The notes beneath the pieces are model-generated. The model ran no database searches. It was not told the DNA's origin and saw only the letters and a program-made list of their open reading frames with translations. Position numbers and translations under genes: made by a program. A stretch of 64,000 nucleotides of DNA from Armatimonadaceae bacterium. GTDB lineage: Bacteria; Armatimonadota; Armatimonadia; Armatimonadales; Armatimonadaceae. Positions 1 through 8,055 of the stretch are shown here, piece by piece. Location: assembly GCA_030446525.1 (NCBI GenBank), contig JAUJNC010000001.1, positions 8,133 through 72,132 on the forward strand, read 5' to 3'. Within the stretch, counting starts at the first letter, position 1, and each line of letters opens with the position of its first letter.

Positions 1-207
1 GGCGACAAGGAAGAACGGAAGGGTGGAGCTGACGATTCCAATAGCGGCGTCTCGGATTGCTTCATCCGCAAAGAGCGTGGGGGTAAGGAAGAGGACAAAG
101 ATTACTATCGCCAGCAACAGACCGAGAAGACTGCCGATCGTCTTTTTCCAGATCTTGCGGGGATGGAGCGGGTATTTTTCCCGAGTAGGGCTTGAGTTGA
201 TTTTCAT
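1..207 (-). CDS. Membrane protein, N-terminal part (cut by window edge)
   Basis: An open frame of 69 codons starts at ATG 207 on the minus strand and runs off the left edge without a stop. The first 23 residues are polar and basic (MKINSSPTREKYPLH...). A hydrophobic stretch of about 22 residues follows (GSLLGLLLAIVIFVLFL), typical of a single membrane anchor with a cytoplasmic N terminus, and a second hydrophobic patch begins at the edge. No family is recognisable from this piece. Confidence 0.55.
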   Translation of the reverse strand, partial: MKINSSPTREKYPLHPRKIWKKTIGSLLGLLLAIVIFVLFLTPTLFADEAIRDAAIGIVSSTLPFFLVA

Positions 208-559
208 ATTTTCTGGCAATGATATCGTACCGATGTTAGTCTAGCATACTTGCTCAGTTCGGGTACACATGTTAATCTGTATCAATATAGAGAGTTCGAT
301 ACTCCTCCCAAGTGGCCAAGGGGAGAGCCGCATGCGGCTAGCCTAGCTGTGCTGTCCGCTCCGCTCTGCACCCATCCCACAGACGGGGAGCGGGCAAGCT
401 CTACTGGGCGGTGAGTAGATAGCGGGATTAGCCTTGCAGAAGGGTGGCCAAAAGGTGCAGTTTTCAGCTACTTTCTATCCTCATCCTCGCCGATCACGCT
501 GGCAAATGTGTACGGTTTTGCGTAGTGGCCCAAAATGAAGCAATCGTTGTCAGGTGGAG
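208..559. other. Intergenic stretch without a supported gene
   Basis: I see no convincing coding frame in either strand here. The segment lies between the partial membrane gene and a 15-bp inverted repeat at 560-683. It contains only short GC-rich palindromic patches. Confidence 0.4.
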
Positions 560-683
560 CTAGTGGGTCATTCGCCACGGGAATCGCCTTTGGCTGCGCC
601 TACAAGCTCTCGGGATCTCTTCGGGGATCGTCCCTCCAAGATCTTGGAATGAATGGCTATGCGCATGACGAATGACCCACTAG
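560..683. repeat. 15-bp perfect inverted repeat, 94-bp spacer
   Basis: CTAGTGGGTCATTCG at 560-574 is repeated as its exact reverse complement at 669-683. The repeat lies in a non-coding gap just downstream of the minus-strand replication-type operon. Arms this long and exact, at this distance, suit a recombination or attachment site, a replication-related site, or the ends of a tiny element. No flanking target duplication is visible, so the role is undetermined. Confidence 0.6.
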
Positions 684-711
684 GTTGCCCTCTCTGCTCG
701 GTGGCAGTGAT

Positions 712-1293
712 TTACCTCCCGAGCCGTGATCTCCTCTCTGGAGCATGTGTGATCCTTTGCAGGGTCTCACGTATTTCCCTTTTGTACATCTCTTTCTTTG
801 TCGTGTCGGCTTTCCGAACTTCGCTTTCCGAACTGTCCAAGGAGAAGGAGCTATTCGCGTGCCGAAGTGAACTCTTCGGCACGCGAACTGCTGCAGCCGG
901 GGCTGGTTCCTCCCCGCTCCCCCTCGGGGCGTCCCGACCGGACACGGCAAGACGGAAGTAGAGCCTGCCCCGACAGGACCGGCGCGCGGCCGGCGTCGGA
1001 AGCGGCCGGTCCCGCTCGTCGAGCACCTGGATCACCCCCTTCTTGACGAGCCCCTCGATGGCGCGGCTGATCGCTTCGCTCCCGAGCCCCGCCTTCTGCT
1101 TGAACTGGGCTTGCGTTATCCAGTCTTTCTCCTTGCGCCGGCGCGGGTCGCCGCCGACCGACCAGCCCAGGGTCTGGCGCACGACCACACAGAGCACCTT
1201 CCACTCCGCGCCCGAGAGCTGGGGAAGCAGCTCGTCCAAGAGCGCGTTCGGCACGGGCGTGCTGCAGGCAAACGGCGAGGGTTCCTTTGGCAT
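712..1293 (-). CDS. Winged-helix replication-type protein (phage replication protein O-like)
   Basis: A 193-aa protein. Residues about 12-95 read as a winged helix like the N-terminal domain of phage replication protein O: VPNALLDELLPQLSGAEWKVL, then WITQAQFKQKAGL and a recognition helix before GVIQVLDE. The C-terminal half is Arg/Pro/Ser rich and probably disordered. It is the last gene of a minus-strand set, 10 bp downstream of another winged-helix protein. In phages and plasmids such proteins bind the origin and help load helicase; that role is inferred from the fold only. Confidence 0.6.
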   Translation of the reverse strand: MPKEPSPFACSTPVPNALLDELLPQLSGAEWKVLCVVVRQTLGWSVGGDPRRRKEKDWITQAQFKQKAGLGSEAISRAIEGLVKKGVIQVLDERDRPLPTPAARRSCRGRLYFRLAVSGRDAPRGSGEEPAPAAAVRVPKSSLRHANSSFSLDSSESEVRKADTTKKEMYKREIRETLQRITHAPERRSRLGR

Positions 1294-1303
1294 CGGCCCC
1301 TCG

Positions 1304-2173
1304 CTACACGCTGCCGCTCAGCGGCGGCAGGTCATCCCCGGGCGTATCCGCCGCAGGTGAACCGCCCCCACCAGCGGGCACATCGCTGCCTGCACCGTTC
1401 AGTTCCTGCATGGCCCGCTCCAGGCGCAGGGCGGGTGGCTCTTCGTAGTCCTTCTCGATGGCCGACAGGAGGAAGCGCGCCGGGCTCTTGGCCCTGCGAT
1501 ACGGCAGCCACGAGAGCTGGCGCTCGACGCGCTCCAGGGGGTGGCGCGACAGGAGCAGGTCCGCCTCCTCCCGCGCGATCCCCAGACCGAGGAGCCGCCG
1601 GCGCGCCACCGCTTCCGGCCCGTCCCCTTCCTCCTTCCAGCCCATCTGCTCGGCGATCAGCCGCTCCACCTCGGCGCGGGGGTGGGCGTACGCCGCCCGC
1701 GAGTGGGCGTATACCGCCTCCCGGCCGGCCGCTCGGCGCCCTTCTTGTTGGCTCGGTGGATCGGCCGCCGCTTCCCGCACGCCGACGACCAACGGCGAGG
1801 GCACGTAGGCGATGAGGCCGCTCTCGCGCCGCAGCTCGGTGACCAGGGGCCTGCCCTGCCACGTGCTGCCCGTCAGCCGCCCCAGGCGCGAGCGCACCGC
1901 GGCCTCGGGCACCCGCATCGCGGCGGACAACTCTGGCAGGCTCGGGCGGCACCAGCCGTTGGAGGTGACGAAGGTAAGCAGCAGCAGCAGATCCTTGCAA
2001 GACTCCGGGGGCAGCGCCTGCCACAGCCCCGAGGTGCGCAGCGCCGGGGTGAGGAGCACGCGCGCGCCGGGCCGGAAGTACCCCCCGGCGGTCTCCTCCA
2101 GCCGCAGCCGCTCGATCACGAACGGGTGGGTCTCCTCCCCTGTCACACGCTGGTTGTTGGTGCTCTGGCTCAT
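1304..2173 (-). CDS. Helix-turn-helix plasmid replication-type protein
   Basis: A 289-aa protein with an N-terminal winged helix (about 60-125; LPELSAAMRVPEAAVRSRLGRL). Its C-terminal segment (about 195-245) has the LSWLPYRRAKSPARFLLSAI pattern common in plasmid and integrative-element replication proteins. It is followed 10 bp later by the second winged-helix protein, so the two probably work together at an origin. A Gly/Pro-rich tail ends the protein. Exact function is not proven. Confidence 0.6.
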   Translation of the reverse strand: MSQSTNNQRVTGEETHPFVIERLRLEETAGGYFRPGARVLLTPALRTSGLWQALPPESCKDLLLLLTFVTSNGWCRPSLPELSAAMRVPEAAVRSRLGRLTGSTWQGRPLVTELRRESGLIAYVPSPLVVGVREAAADPPSQQEGRRAAGREAVYAHSRAAYAHPRAEVERLIAEQMGWKEEGDGPEAVARRRLLGLGIAREEADLLLSRHPLERVERQLSWLPYRRAKSPARFLLSAIEKDYEEPPALRLERAMQELNGAGSDVPAGGGGSPAADTPGDDLPPLSGSV

Positions 2174-2319
2174 GGTCCTTCTTGCGGGGTGCGGCGGCGC
2201 ACCGCTCGTTGCGCCGCCACGAGGTTAGCGGGTAAGCTCTTCTGGTTCACCGGCCTGGGGGTGCGGCACCGACCTGCCCCCGGACCCGGGTGGGCGGGGA
2301 AGGGCCGCCGGTTCCCCTG

Positions 2320-2556
2320 TCACGGGGCGGCGGCCTTCGCCGTCTCGTCGCCCCCGGTGATGAGATGCGCCAGCGCGATGTCACTCGAAAGCGCCCGGAG
2401 CGAGCGGCGGAGCTCTCGCCTGTCGGCGGGCGACAGGTCCGCCCAGCAGAGGCGGCCGAGCTGGCGGCGGAGCAGGCGGGCCGCCTGGCAGCACTGCAGC
2501 ACCTGCCGGCGGCAGGTCACGGCTCGGGGCACGTCCGCTGGCTTCACGGGTAGCAT
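2320..2556 (-). CDS. Small helical protein of unknown function
   Basis: A 78-aa, Arg/Leu-rich, probably all-helical protein with four cysteines, including CRRQVLQCC. It starts 1 bp after the stop of the Mrr-like gene and lies in the same minus-strand operon, which is the main support for its being real. I do not recognise the family. Confidence 0.4.
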   Translation of the reverse strand: MLPVKPADVPRAVTCRRQVLQCCQAARLLRRQLGRLCWADLSPADRRELRRSLRALSSDIALAHLITGGDETAKAAAP

Positions 2557-2557
2557 G

Positions 2558-3223
2558 CTACCGATGCACGCGGATGCGCACGCTCACCGAGCGGCAGTAT
2601 GGCGGCCTGGCGGTGCCACCCCGCACCGGCCGGGGAGTGACTAGCCCTTTCCCTCGCCGGCGATCAGAGAGGGGGAAGCGCTCCGAGAGCCGCCCGAAGT
2701 AGGGCTCGTCCAGCTCCCCCCGCCCGCTGCGGCTTTTTTGCACGCCGATGCCCTGAGCCACCAGCAGGTCGAGCAGGGTGTCCCCGCCGATCAGGCGCAC
2801 CGGCACGATCCGCTGCTCCGCCCGGGCGGCCTGCTCGGCCACGCGGGAGAAGGTCGAGACAGTGACGAGCAGCGCCTGGTGGGCACCCGAGCGCAGGCAC
2901 ACGCCGCGCAGCTCATCGACGGAGCGCAGCTGCACGGGCAGCGCACCGAACTGCTTGACCTGGACCAGGGTACGGAGCCTGCCGGAAACACCGGTTTCCA
3001 GCTCGGCCTCGATGTCCCAGCCGCGGCCCTGGTTGGGTCCTTTCCGGCCTACGCGTGCGGCGGGGCACACGCGGCTGTAGCCCTGGGCAGCGAGCAGGTG
3101 GGTCACCACCTGCAGATAGGCGCGGTAGGAGAGGGAGAGCAGCCGCTCCCGGAGCTGGCGCTTTAGGGCGGTATTGTCAGGCATCGGGGCAGCGGTGGAA
3201 CGTATCGTGGGGGTGGTCGGCAT
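2558..3223 (-). CDS. Mrr-like restriction endonuclease domain protein
   Basis: A 221-aa protein. Residues about 30-135 match the Mrr/PD-(D/E)xK restriction-nuclease pattern: a leading helix (SYRAYLQVVTHLLAAQGY), then GWDIEAEL and LVQVKQF, supplying the D, E and Q-x-K elements of the active site. A strand and helix follow (ALLVTVSTFSRVAEQAARAE). Such domains cut modified DNA in Mrr, but in mobile elements they also occur in other DNA-processing roles. The gene starts 8 bp after the XRE gene ends, so the two are probably co-transcribed. The internal Met at 3184 is an alternative start; neither start has a strong ribosome site. Confidence 0.7.
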   Translation of the reverse strand: MPTTPTIRSTAAPMPDNTALKRQLRERLLSLSYRAYLQVVTHLLAAQGYSRVCPAARVGRKGPNQGRGWDIEAELETGVSGRLRTLVQVKQFGALPVQLRSVDELRGVCLRSGAHQALLVTVSTFSRVAEQAARAEQRIVPVRLIGGDTLLDLLVAQGIGVQKSRSGRGELDEPYFGRLSERFPLSDRRRGKGLVTPRPVRGGTARPPYCRSVSVRIRVHR

Positions 3224-3231
3224 GGCGGGAG

Positions 3232-3693
3232 TTACGGCTTATGAGGTTTTGAGGGTGAATCCTGCGGCTTGGGAGGCGGGTCGTGGGGGCTGCTCCACTC
3301 GCCCGGCCGGACGTGCCGCCACTCGGGCTTGAGGGTGTCGTCGGCAGTGTAGGCCTGGGGCGGCAGGCACCCGGCGCAGCCGCACAGCGCGCAGGTGGAG
3401 GGGGTCGGATACGAGCCGTCCAGCGAGACGAGCTCGCGCGGGTCCAGCCTCCTGCCCAGCCGCTGCTCCAGCGCTTTGGTCAGCTTCCACAACAGCGCGA
3501 ACGAGGGGCTCGTCTCCCCCGCCAGCAGGCGGCTGACCGCCGAGTGAGACACACCGGCATCCCGGGCCAGGCGGGTGACACCCTGGACCGAGTACCAGGG
3601 CACGTGCAGCATCACCCCTTCGAGGCGGTGCTGGACCGGGCACCCCTGCGGGGGAGCGCCCACGGGCGAGGATGATCGGGGTGGCGGCTCCAT
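3232..3693 (-). CDS. XRE-family HTH regulator with cysteine pair motif
   Basis: A 153-aa protein with an XRE/Cro helix-turn-helix at about 38-75 (VTRLARDAGVSHSAVSRLLAGETSPSFALLWKLTKAL). A C-terminal segment with CALCGCAGC could bind metal. It is the first gene of the minus-strand operon (XRE, Mrr, small protein, two replication-type proteins) and is the likely autoregulator. The C-terminal tail is Pro/Lys rich. Confidence 0.7.
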   Translation of the reverse strand: MEPPPRSSSPVGAPPQGCPVQHRLEGVMLHVPWYSVQGVTRLARDAGVSHSAVSRLLAGETSPSFALLWKLTKALEQRLGRRLDPRELVSLDGSYPTPSTCALCGCAGCLPPQAYTADDTLKPEWRHVRPGEWSSPHDPPPKPQDSPSKPHKP

Positions 3694-3844
3694 GGACCTC
3701 CTGCTTACGGATCGTTGCCGCTAGCGTACCTCCGCGGGCGGGAAGCCTGCGTGATCCCGTGCACCCGGGCACGGCTGGTGGCAACGCTTTGCCGGTATGA
3801 GAGGATGAATGCCAGATCACTCAACCAGCCAACCGGGAGCACCC

Positions 3845-4048
3845 ATGCAGCTGCCCACCCCCAACCAGCAAGAGGTCCAGGAGTTCCGGGATTTGTACCG
3901 CTCCCGCTTTGGTGTAGAGTTGAGCGAGGAAGAAGCCCTCGACCAGTGCACGAGGCTGATCCAATACGTATTCCTCACCCGCCATGCGCTACCTTATCTA
4001 CGCCAGGAAGAGCAGCGAGAGCGAAGACAAGCAGGCCCAGTCCATTGA
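3845..4048 (+). CDS. Small protein paired with the serine recombinase (copy 1)
   Basis: A 67-aa protein starting at ATG 3845 (GGGAG just upstream). It is acidic and helical, with core LPTPN-x-EV-EF--LY---FG-EL--EEALDQ-TRLIQYVFLT. Its last 65 bp overlap the start of the recombinase gene in another frame, so the two are probably translationally coupled. Two further copies lie at 6423 and 9068 on the minus strand without a recombinase behind them. From memory, similar small ORFs often precede QSIEDQ-type serine recombinases in Patescibacteria mobile elements, which suggests a recombinase accessory factor. That role is an inference. Confidence 0.7.
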   Translation: MQLPTPNQQEVQEFRDLYRSRFGVELSEEEALDQCTRLIQYVFLTRHALPYLRQEEQRERRQAGPVH

Positions 4049-5588
4049 GGACCAGCTCCATGAGCTGCGAACCCTGGCACAGCAGAGGAACCTGCAGGTT
4101 GTCGGCGAACTCACCGAAGCCCGCTCCGCCAAAGCGCCGGGCGGGCGGCCCGTCTTCGCCGAGCTCGTCGCGCGCATCAACGCCGGCCAGGCCGACGCCC
4201 TCCTGTGCTGGCACGTCAACCGGCTCTTCCGCAACCCGGTGGACTTCGGCACCGTCTCCTGGATGCTGCAGACCGGCACGCTCCAGGAGATCCACACCCC
4301 CCACCAGGTGCACCGCTGCGGCGACAACGTGCTGCTTCTCTCGGTGGAGAACGGCATGGCCAACCAGTACATCCTGGACCTCAAAAAAGCCGTGGTGCGC
4401 GGGCTCAACTCCAAGGTCGCCAAGGGCTGGTTCCCCCACAGGGCGCCCGAAGGCTACCGCAACGTGGACGGCATCATCGAGAAGGACCCCGAGCGGTTCC
4501 CATTGGTCCGCCAGATCTTCGATATGGTGCTCTCGGAGGGGCACAGCATCCCCCGGGTCCTCTCGATCATCCGGGACTGGGGCTACACCACCAAAAAGCA
4601 CAAGCGCACCGGCGGCACGCCGATCACGCGCGCCTCGCTCTACAACATCCTGGGCAACATCTTCTACGCCGGCTACTTCGTGCGGGCCGGCGAGACCTTC
4701 CAAGGGGCGCACGAGCCGATGCTCACGCTCTCGGAGTTCTTCCGGGTGCAGAAGTTCCTCAAGCGCCAGGGGCGGCGCCAGCGGCGGCACGCCTTCGCCT
4801 TCACCGGCCTGGTCACCTGCGGGGGGTGCGGCTGCGCCGTGGTCGGCGAGACCAAGCAAAAGCGGCTGGCGGACGGCTCGCTTCGGCTCTACACCTACTA
4901 CAGCTGCAGCAACGCCAAAGGGGGCTGCGCGCGCAAGGTGATCCGCGAGGAGATGATCGTCGAGCAGATCACCCGCGTCCTGGATGCCCTGTCGGTGCCG
5001 GAAGCGTTTCTGGCTTTCACGCAGAAAGCTCTCAGCCGCTGGAAGAGCGAGCAGCTGCAGGCGCAGGAAGAAGCCAAGCAGCTGCAGGCGCAGGCGATCT
5101 CGGCGTTGGATGCGAAGATGGCCAAACTCCTGGACCTGAAGCTGGACGACCTGCTGACGGATGCCGAGTTCCGGGAGCAGAAGAGCCGTTTGAGTGCCGA
5201 GCTGATGCAGGCGCGGATGGAGCAGCAGGTGGGCCACGAGGTGAGCGACGCTCTTTTCGAGAACGTGGAGAACGCCGTCACCCTGCTGCACTACGGCAAG
5301 GCGTACTTCGAGGGGGGCACGGTCGAGATGCAGAACCTGATCACCCGTATCATCGGGGCCAGGTACGTGCTCACGGGAGGGAACCTTGCCGTCGAACTAA
5401 ACCCCGTCTTTGGACGCGTCTGCGAACTAAAAAAGAGCCTGATAGTTGGCTCTGACAGCCCCAAAGAGGGCGATGACGGCTTAGGTTGTCTAACTTGGTG
5501 GAGCTTACTGGAAGCTATTCGAAACGAGTTGTACGCTTCAGGAGCCCACATCCAGAATTTGCAACAGCTTTTCGTTCAGAAGGGCTAG
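3984..5588 (+). CDS. Large serine recombinase (resolvase/integrase family)
   Basis: A 534-aa protein. The N-terminal resolvase domain (1-125) has YARKS with catalytic Ser10, then SIEDQ and the WHVNRLFRNP arginine motif. The central Recombinase domain (about 130-255) includes GYRNVDGII and a TNP-like LYNILGNIFYAGYF segment. A zinc ribbon (about 272-315; CGGCGC...CSNAKGGC) and a long coiled coil (about 350-420) follow, then a C-terminal tail. Large serine recombinases integrate and excise elements at att sites. The last ~30 codons recur as non-coding fragments at 8163 and 10557. The start overlaps the small partner gene. Confidence 0.92.
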   Translation: MRYLIYARKSSESEDKQAQSIEDQLHELRTLAQQRNLQVVGELTEARSAKAPGGRPVFAELVARINAGQADALLCWHVNRLFRNPVDFGTVSWMLQTGTLQEIHTPHQVHRCGDNVLLLSVENGMANQYILDLKKAVVRGLNSKVAKGWFPHRAPEGYRNVDGIIEKDPERFPLVRQIFDMVLSEGHSIPRVLSIIRDWGYTTKKHKRTGGTPITRASLYNILGNIFYAGYFVRAGETFQGAHEPMLTLSEFFRVQKFLKRQGRRQRRHAFAFTGLVTCGGCGCAVVGETKQKRLADGSLRLYTYYSCSNAKGGCARKVIREEMIVEQITRVLDALSVPEAFLAFTQKALSRWKSEQLQAQEEAKQLQAQAISALDAKMAKLLDLKLDDLLTDAEFREQKSRLSAELMQARMEQQVGHEVSDALFENVENAVTLLHYGKAYFEGGTVEMQNLITRIIGARYVLTGGNLAVELNPVFGRVCELKKSLIVGSDSPKEGDDGLGCLTWWSLLEAIRNELYASGAHIQNLQQLFVQKG

Positions 5589-5590
5589 AG
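5495..5590 (+). repeat. Recombinase 3'-end repeat, intact copy
   Basis: The 3' end of the recombinase gene plus a few bases after the stop (…CTTTTCGTTCAGAAGG…, AGTGAAC). It recurs with high identity at 8163-8275 and 10557-10662, in each case downstream of a recombinase relic and upstream of different cargo. The homology to the second copy continues past the stop codon (GTGAACAA..CTGCCAC). Confidence 0.8.
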
Positions 5591-5630
5591 ACAGTGAACA
5601 ACCCCTGCCACGCTTCACGGTGCTACACAA

Positions 5631-5669
5631 AAAAGTTGCCGCAGTCAGACATTGACTGCGGCACACTAA
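5631..5669 (-). terminator. Rho-independent terminator for the 174-aa gene
   Basis: TGCCGCAGTC (5637-5646) pairs with GACTGCGGCA (5654-5663), a perfect 10-bp stem. Read on the minus strand it is followed by ACTTTTTT, placing it just downstream of the 5705-6229 gene. Confidence 0.8.
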
Positions 5670-5704
5670 AGCGAAAAATCTGATCGTTTTTTGCACTTTC
5701 TCTA

Positions 5705-6229
5705 TTACCTCCAAAGTGCAAGCAGCATATTGCAGTACACAACAATAGATTCAGGTACCAGTGACCTGGCTGCTTTAGCATAGGGATGTGGGTCGTTCCA
5801 AGAGAAGTGATTCTTACGAAGGGAGACCCATCGCCTAGCGACGGTACCATCTTCCCGCTGGATGTCGAAGGATTTCATCAAGCGTGGTGCTTCGGGAAGC
5901 AGCAGGCCCATTCCTCGGGCTACCTTGTGCAGTTTGGCCAGTTCTGTAGGGAACTGACTTTCTGATAGCGGATTCCGCCAGATGGGCGCAGGCAAAGGAG
6001 AAGGTCCGCCGAAGCCTTCAGTCATATCGTTAAGTTCTTCGACCGTGTAAATCTCTTCCCAGTTCAGGGCCTGGGGATCTGTCTGATCCCATACTTTAAA
6101 AGTTTCATCATCATTCCAGACAATAGCAATAGTCAGCTCGCATGATACGCTATTCTTACCGCTTAAGTCATTCAGGTTATGGTGCTTGAGAAATACCGCG
6201 ACTTCGCCGTTGTTGTAGATAGTTTCCAT
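5705..6229 (-). CDS. Hypothetical cargo protein
   Basis: A 174-aa acidic soluble protein starting at ATG 6229 with GGGAGAAAT upstream. It is rich in Trp and Asn (IAIVWNDDETFKVWDQTDPQALNWEEIYTVEELNDM) and has no signal or membrane segment. It sits between the recombinase 3' end and the second small-partner gene, on the opposite strand, and has its own terminator. Lower GC than the recombinase suggests a different origin. Family not recognised. Confidence 0.6.
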   Translation of the reverse strand: METIYNNGEVAVFLKHHNLNDLSGKNSVSCELTIAIVWNDDETFKVWDQTDPQALNWEEIYTVEELNDMTEGFGGPSPLPAPIWRNPLSESQFPTELAKLHKVARGMGLLLPEAPRLMKSFDIQREDGTVARRWVSLRKNHFSWNDPHPYAKAARSLVPESIVVYCNMLLALWR

Positions 6230-6422
6230 TGATTTCTCCCTCAGGCTACCACCCTTGCTTAAAGCACTATTGCTTGTTAGTTGGTGGTAAACCAGGCCAA
6301 GCCTTCCGTATCATAGGGAAGCCTGGCCTGGTCCTGAGGGGATCAACGTCGGTTATTATACAGATCGTAGAGAATGCGTCAACTCTCTTCCTTAAAAGGT
6401 CCTCTCAGTGAGAGTATACGGA

Positions 6423-6626
6423 CTAAGAAAGCCCGTCCTCCTTGGCTTTCGCCTGATCTGCCTGGAGGTGGGGCAGTGCGTACTTAGTGAGGAACACGTA
6501 CTGGATGAGCCGGGTTGCCTGGTCAAGCGCCTCATCATCGGTAAGCTCGATACCGAAGCGCATGAGATACAGACACTTAAACTCTGCCACCTCGGCGGCG
6601 TTGGGGGTGGGTAAATTCATGGGCAT
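6423..6626 (-). CDS. Small recombinase-partner protein (copy 2, stand-alone)
   Basis: A 67-aa paralogue of the 3845 protein, about 90% identical to the 9068 copy. It shares NLPTPNAAEV-EF, FGIELTDDEALDQATRLIQYVFLT and a Lys/Glu-rich tail. No recombinase follows it on its strand. The surrounding ~240 bp, including an imperfect inverted repeat around the start (GGGCAT...ATGCCC), is also shared with the 9068 copy. So a gene-plus-leader unit, not only the coding sequence, has been duplicated. Confidence 0.65.
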   Translation of the reverse strand: MPMNLPTPNAAEVAEFKCLYLMRFGIELTDDEALDQATRLIQYVFLTKYALPHLQADQAKAKEDGLS

Positions 6627-6687
6627 TGCTGCCGCTTACGGGTAGATGCCCGTAATTGTCAAGTATTTTTGCTTATTGACATAATTT

Positions 6688-6720
6688 GTTCAAAGCACTA
6701 GCGTTGCTAGTGCTTTGAAC
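6688..6720. repeat. Perfect 15-bp stem, 3-nt loop hairpin
   Basis: GTTCAAAGCACTAGC (6688-6702), loop GTT, then the exact reverse complement (6706-6720). No T-run follows on either strand, so it is not a standard terminator. It lies 7 bp from a second perfect hairpin (6727-6762). Confidence 0.75.
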
Positions 6721-6726
6721 TACCAC

Positions 6727-6762
6727 TGATACCTAAGGGGGCTAAAGCCCCCTTAGGTATCA
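6727..6762. repeat. Perfect 16-bp stem, 4-nt loop hairpin
   Basis: TGATACCTAAGGGGGC (6727-6742), loop TAAA, then the exact reverse complement (6747-6762). It has no T-run. Together with the preceding hairpin it forms a twin stem-loop in the gap between the small-partner gene and the NYN gene. Confidence 0.75.
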
Positions 6763-6874
6763 TATGCTTCACGCTTATAGTGGGGTTTTTATGGTCTCTA
6801 TTAGAAGAGCATTCAACTACGAAGATACAACCTGTTGACAAGCAATTAGATTATTTGGTATACAAGTTATACGT

Positions 6875-6902
6875 ACCCGGCGTTATGCGCCGGGTCTTTT
6901 TT
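6875..6902 (+). terminator. Terminator-like hairpin with T-run
   Basis: ACCCGGCG (6875-6882), loop TTATG, CGCCGGGT (6888-6895), then CTTTTTT. The orientation fits plus-strand transcription. The minus-strand NYN gene ends inside the loop, so the site also lies at the 3' end of that gene. Confidence 0.65.
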
Positions 6903-7503
6903 GTGTCTCAACATCAAGCAGGGGTAGCTCTCTCGTGAGATCCCGCACCTGAACGTAGCGCGGCGGGTTACGGTAGCCGGGGAGCACCGTGTCCACAAAG
7001 AAGTTGTTAAGATCATACACGAGCCGACGATTAGCCTTGAAGGAGATCGCGTACGGGAAACGGGGGCCGAAAGCGGTGAGGTGCACCGGCAAGCCGATTC
7101 CCCGCACCTTCTCCACCGCGTACGTCAAGTCAGCATCCCCTGTCATAATCGCTGCCTCCTGGTATTTTCCCTGGGTAGCCTCGAACACCATGTCCACAGC
7201 GAGCCGAACGTCCACCCCCTTCTCCTTGCCACCTCCCGAGAAGTGCCCCTCGTAGAAGACGACCTTCGCCACGTTCTTGGCACTGTCAAAGAACATCTTC
7301 TGGGCCCGAACAGTGAGCTGGTCTGCGGCCGGTCGGCTCGGGTCTTCACGCATGTAGGTGCCGTAGAACATCACCCGATCAAACGGAAGGTCACGTTCAA
7401 CCAGAGCCAAGAATACCCCGAAGTCGAAGTACTCACCGGCCTTCAGTAGGTCAGTTACCCCGCCATAGAGGTTGGAGCCGTCAACGAAGAGGGCACGCTT
7501 CAG
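6883..7503 (-). CDS. NYN/LabA-type (DUF88) PIN-like RNase domain protein
   Basis: The frame reads K-R-ALFVDGSNLYGG at the start, VMFYG and IMTGDADLTYAVEKVRGIGLPV later, the NYN signature of PIN-like nucleases with conserved acidic residues. The first catalytic Asp (FVDGSN) lies upstream of the first ATG (7410). The functional start must therefore be upstream, and the only option between two in-frame TAG stops and the domain is CTG 7503. The family usually starts just there (MKR-FIDGSN). Either CTG is used or the ATG has been lost. NYN proteins act in RNA decay and in mobile or defence elements. Confidence 0.65.
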   Translation of the reverse strand: MKRALFVDGSNLYGGVTDLLKAGEYFDFGVFLALVERDLPFDRVMFYGTYMREDPSRPAADQLTVRAQKMFFDSAKNVAKVVFYEGHFSGGGKEKGVDVRLAVDMVFEATQGKYQEAAIMTGDADLTYAVEKVRGIGLPVHLTAFGPRFPYAISFKANRRLVYDLNNFFVDTVLPGYRNPPRYVQVRDLTRELPLLDVETQKRPGA

Positions 7504-7596
7504 GAGCTAGAGCTACAGATATGGCCGCAGTATAGCAAAGATATCTACTGCCCTCATAATTTGTTGCATTGACCTAGTGCTTTCACGCACCGCTCG

Positions 7597-7625
7597 TTGC
7601 CGACACTCCATCTCTCCCCTACCCT
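7597..7625 (+). promoter_or_regulatory. Promoter: TTGCCG-N17-TACCCT with GCACCGCT box
   Basis: -35 TTGCCG (7597-7602), 17-bp spacer, -10 TACCCT (7620-7625). GCACCGCT ends 2 bp before the -35. The ATG at 7632 is 6 nt past the -10, so a transcript from here would be leaderless. The same design recurs at 9991, 14117 and 17243. Confidence 0.6.
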
Positions 7626-7631
7626 GTGGGC

Positions 7632-8055
7632 ATGAACCTCACCGAGTACTACACCTACACTGGGCCAGCTCGCCCAGCAGGCAGTCTCCCAGAGAGTAGC
7701 ATCCGGGGAGCACCCGAACCGCCCGCCGCTCGGCTACACCCTCGCAGGGATGAAGGATGCTGAGGTTGCGCCACTCATTCGCCGGATGTTCTACGCCGCC
7801 CTCACCTACAACACCTCGATCCGCAGGCTTCAGCGGCAGGCAGATCGTATTGGCTTGCGATCTCGTACGGATAAGCCCCTCGGACCATCAGCACTGTGGG
7901 GGATATTGACGAACCCGTACTACTGCGGCAAGGTGCGGTACCAAGGAGCGGTTCTTCCGGGGACCCAGGAGCCGATCGTTAGTGAGAAAGTGTTTGAGCT
8001 TGTCCTGCACGTGCTGAGCAGGCGCAACAAGAGCGTCAGGAGAGCAGCTATTTAG
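7632..8055 (+). pseudogene. Serine recombinase relic lacking the catalytic domain (frameshifted)
   Basis: Homologous throughout to the intact 10026-10481 frame. It begins at the linker helix (…GQLAQQ-VSQRVASGEHPNRPPLGY) and ends after SEKVFELVLHVLSRRNKS, so it covers only the Recombinase DNA-binding domain. An extra C in ACTGGGCCAGC near 7663, compared with ACCGGGCAGC in the other copy, breaks the frame; it is open again from 7750 to the TAG at 8055. The resolvase domain and the zinc ribbon are both absent. Confidence 0.75.

Noticed and set aside
1111..2644. Long plus-strand open frames over the replication operon
   Set aside because: They are Arg/Pro/Ala-rich, antisense to well-supported minus-strand winged-helix genes, and arise from high GC.
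6660..6770. CRISPR-like repeat
   Set aside because: There are only two different hairpins with no repeated unit or spacers.
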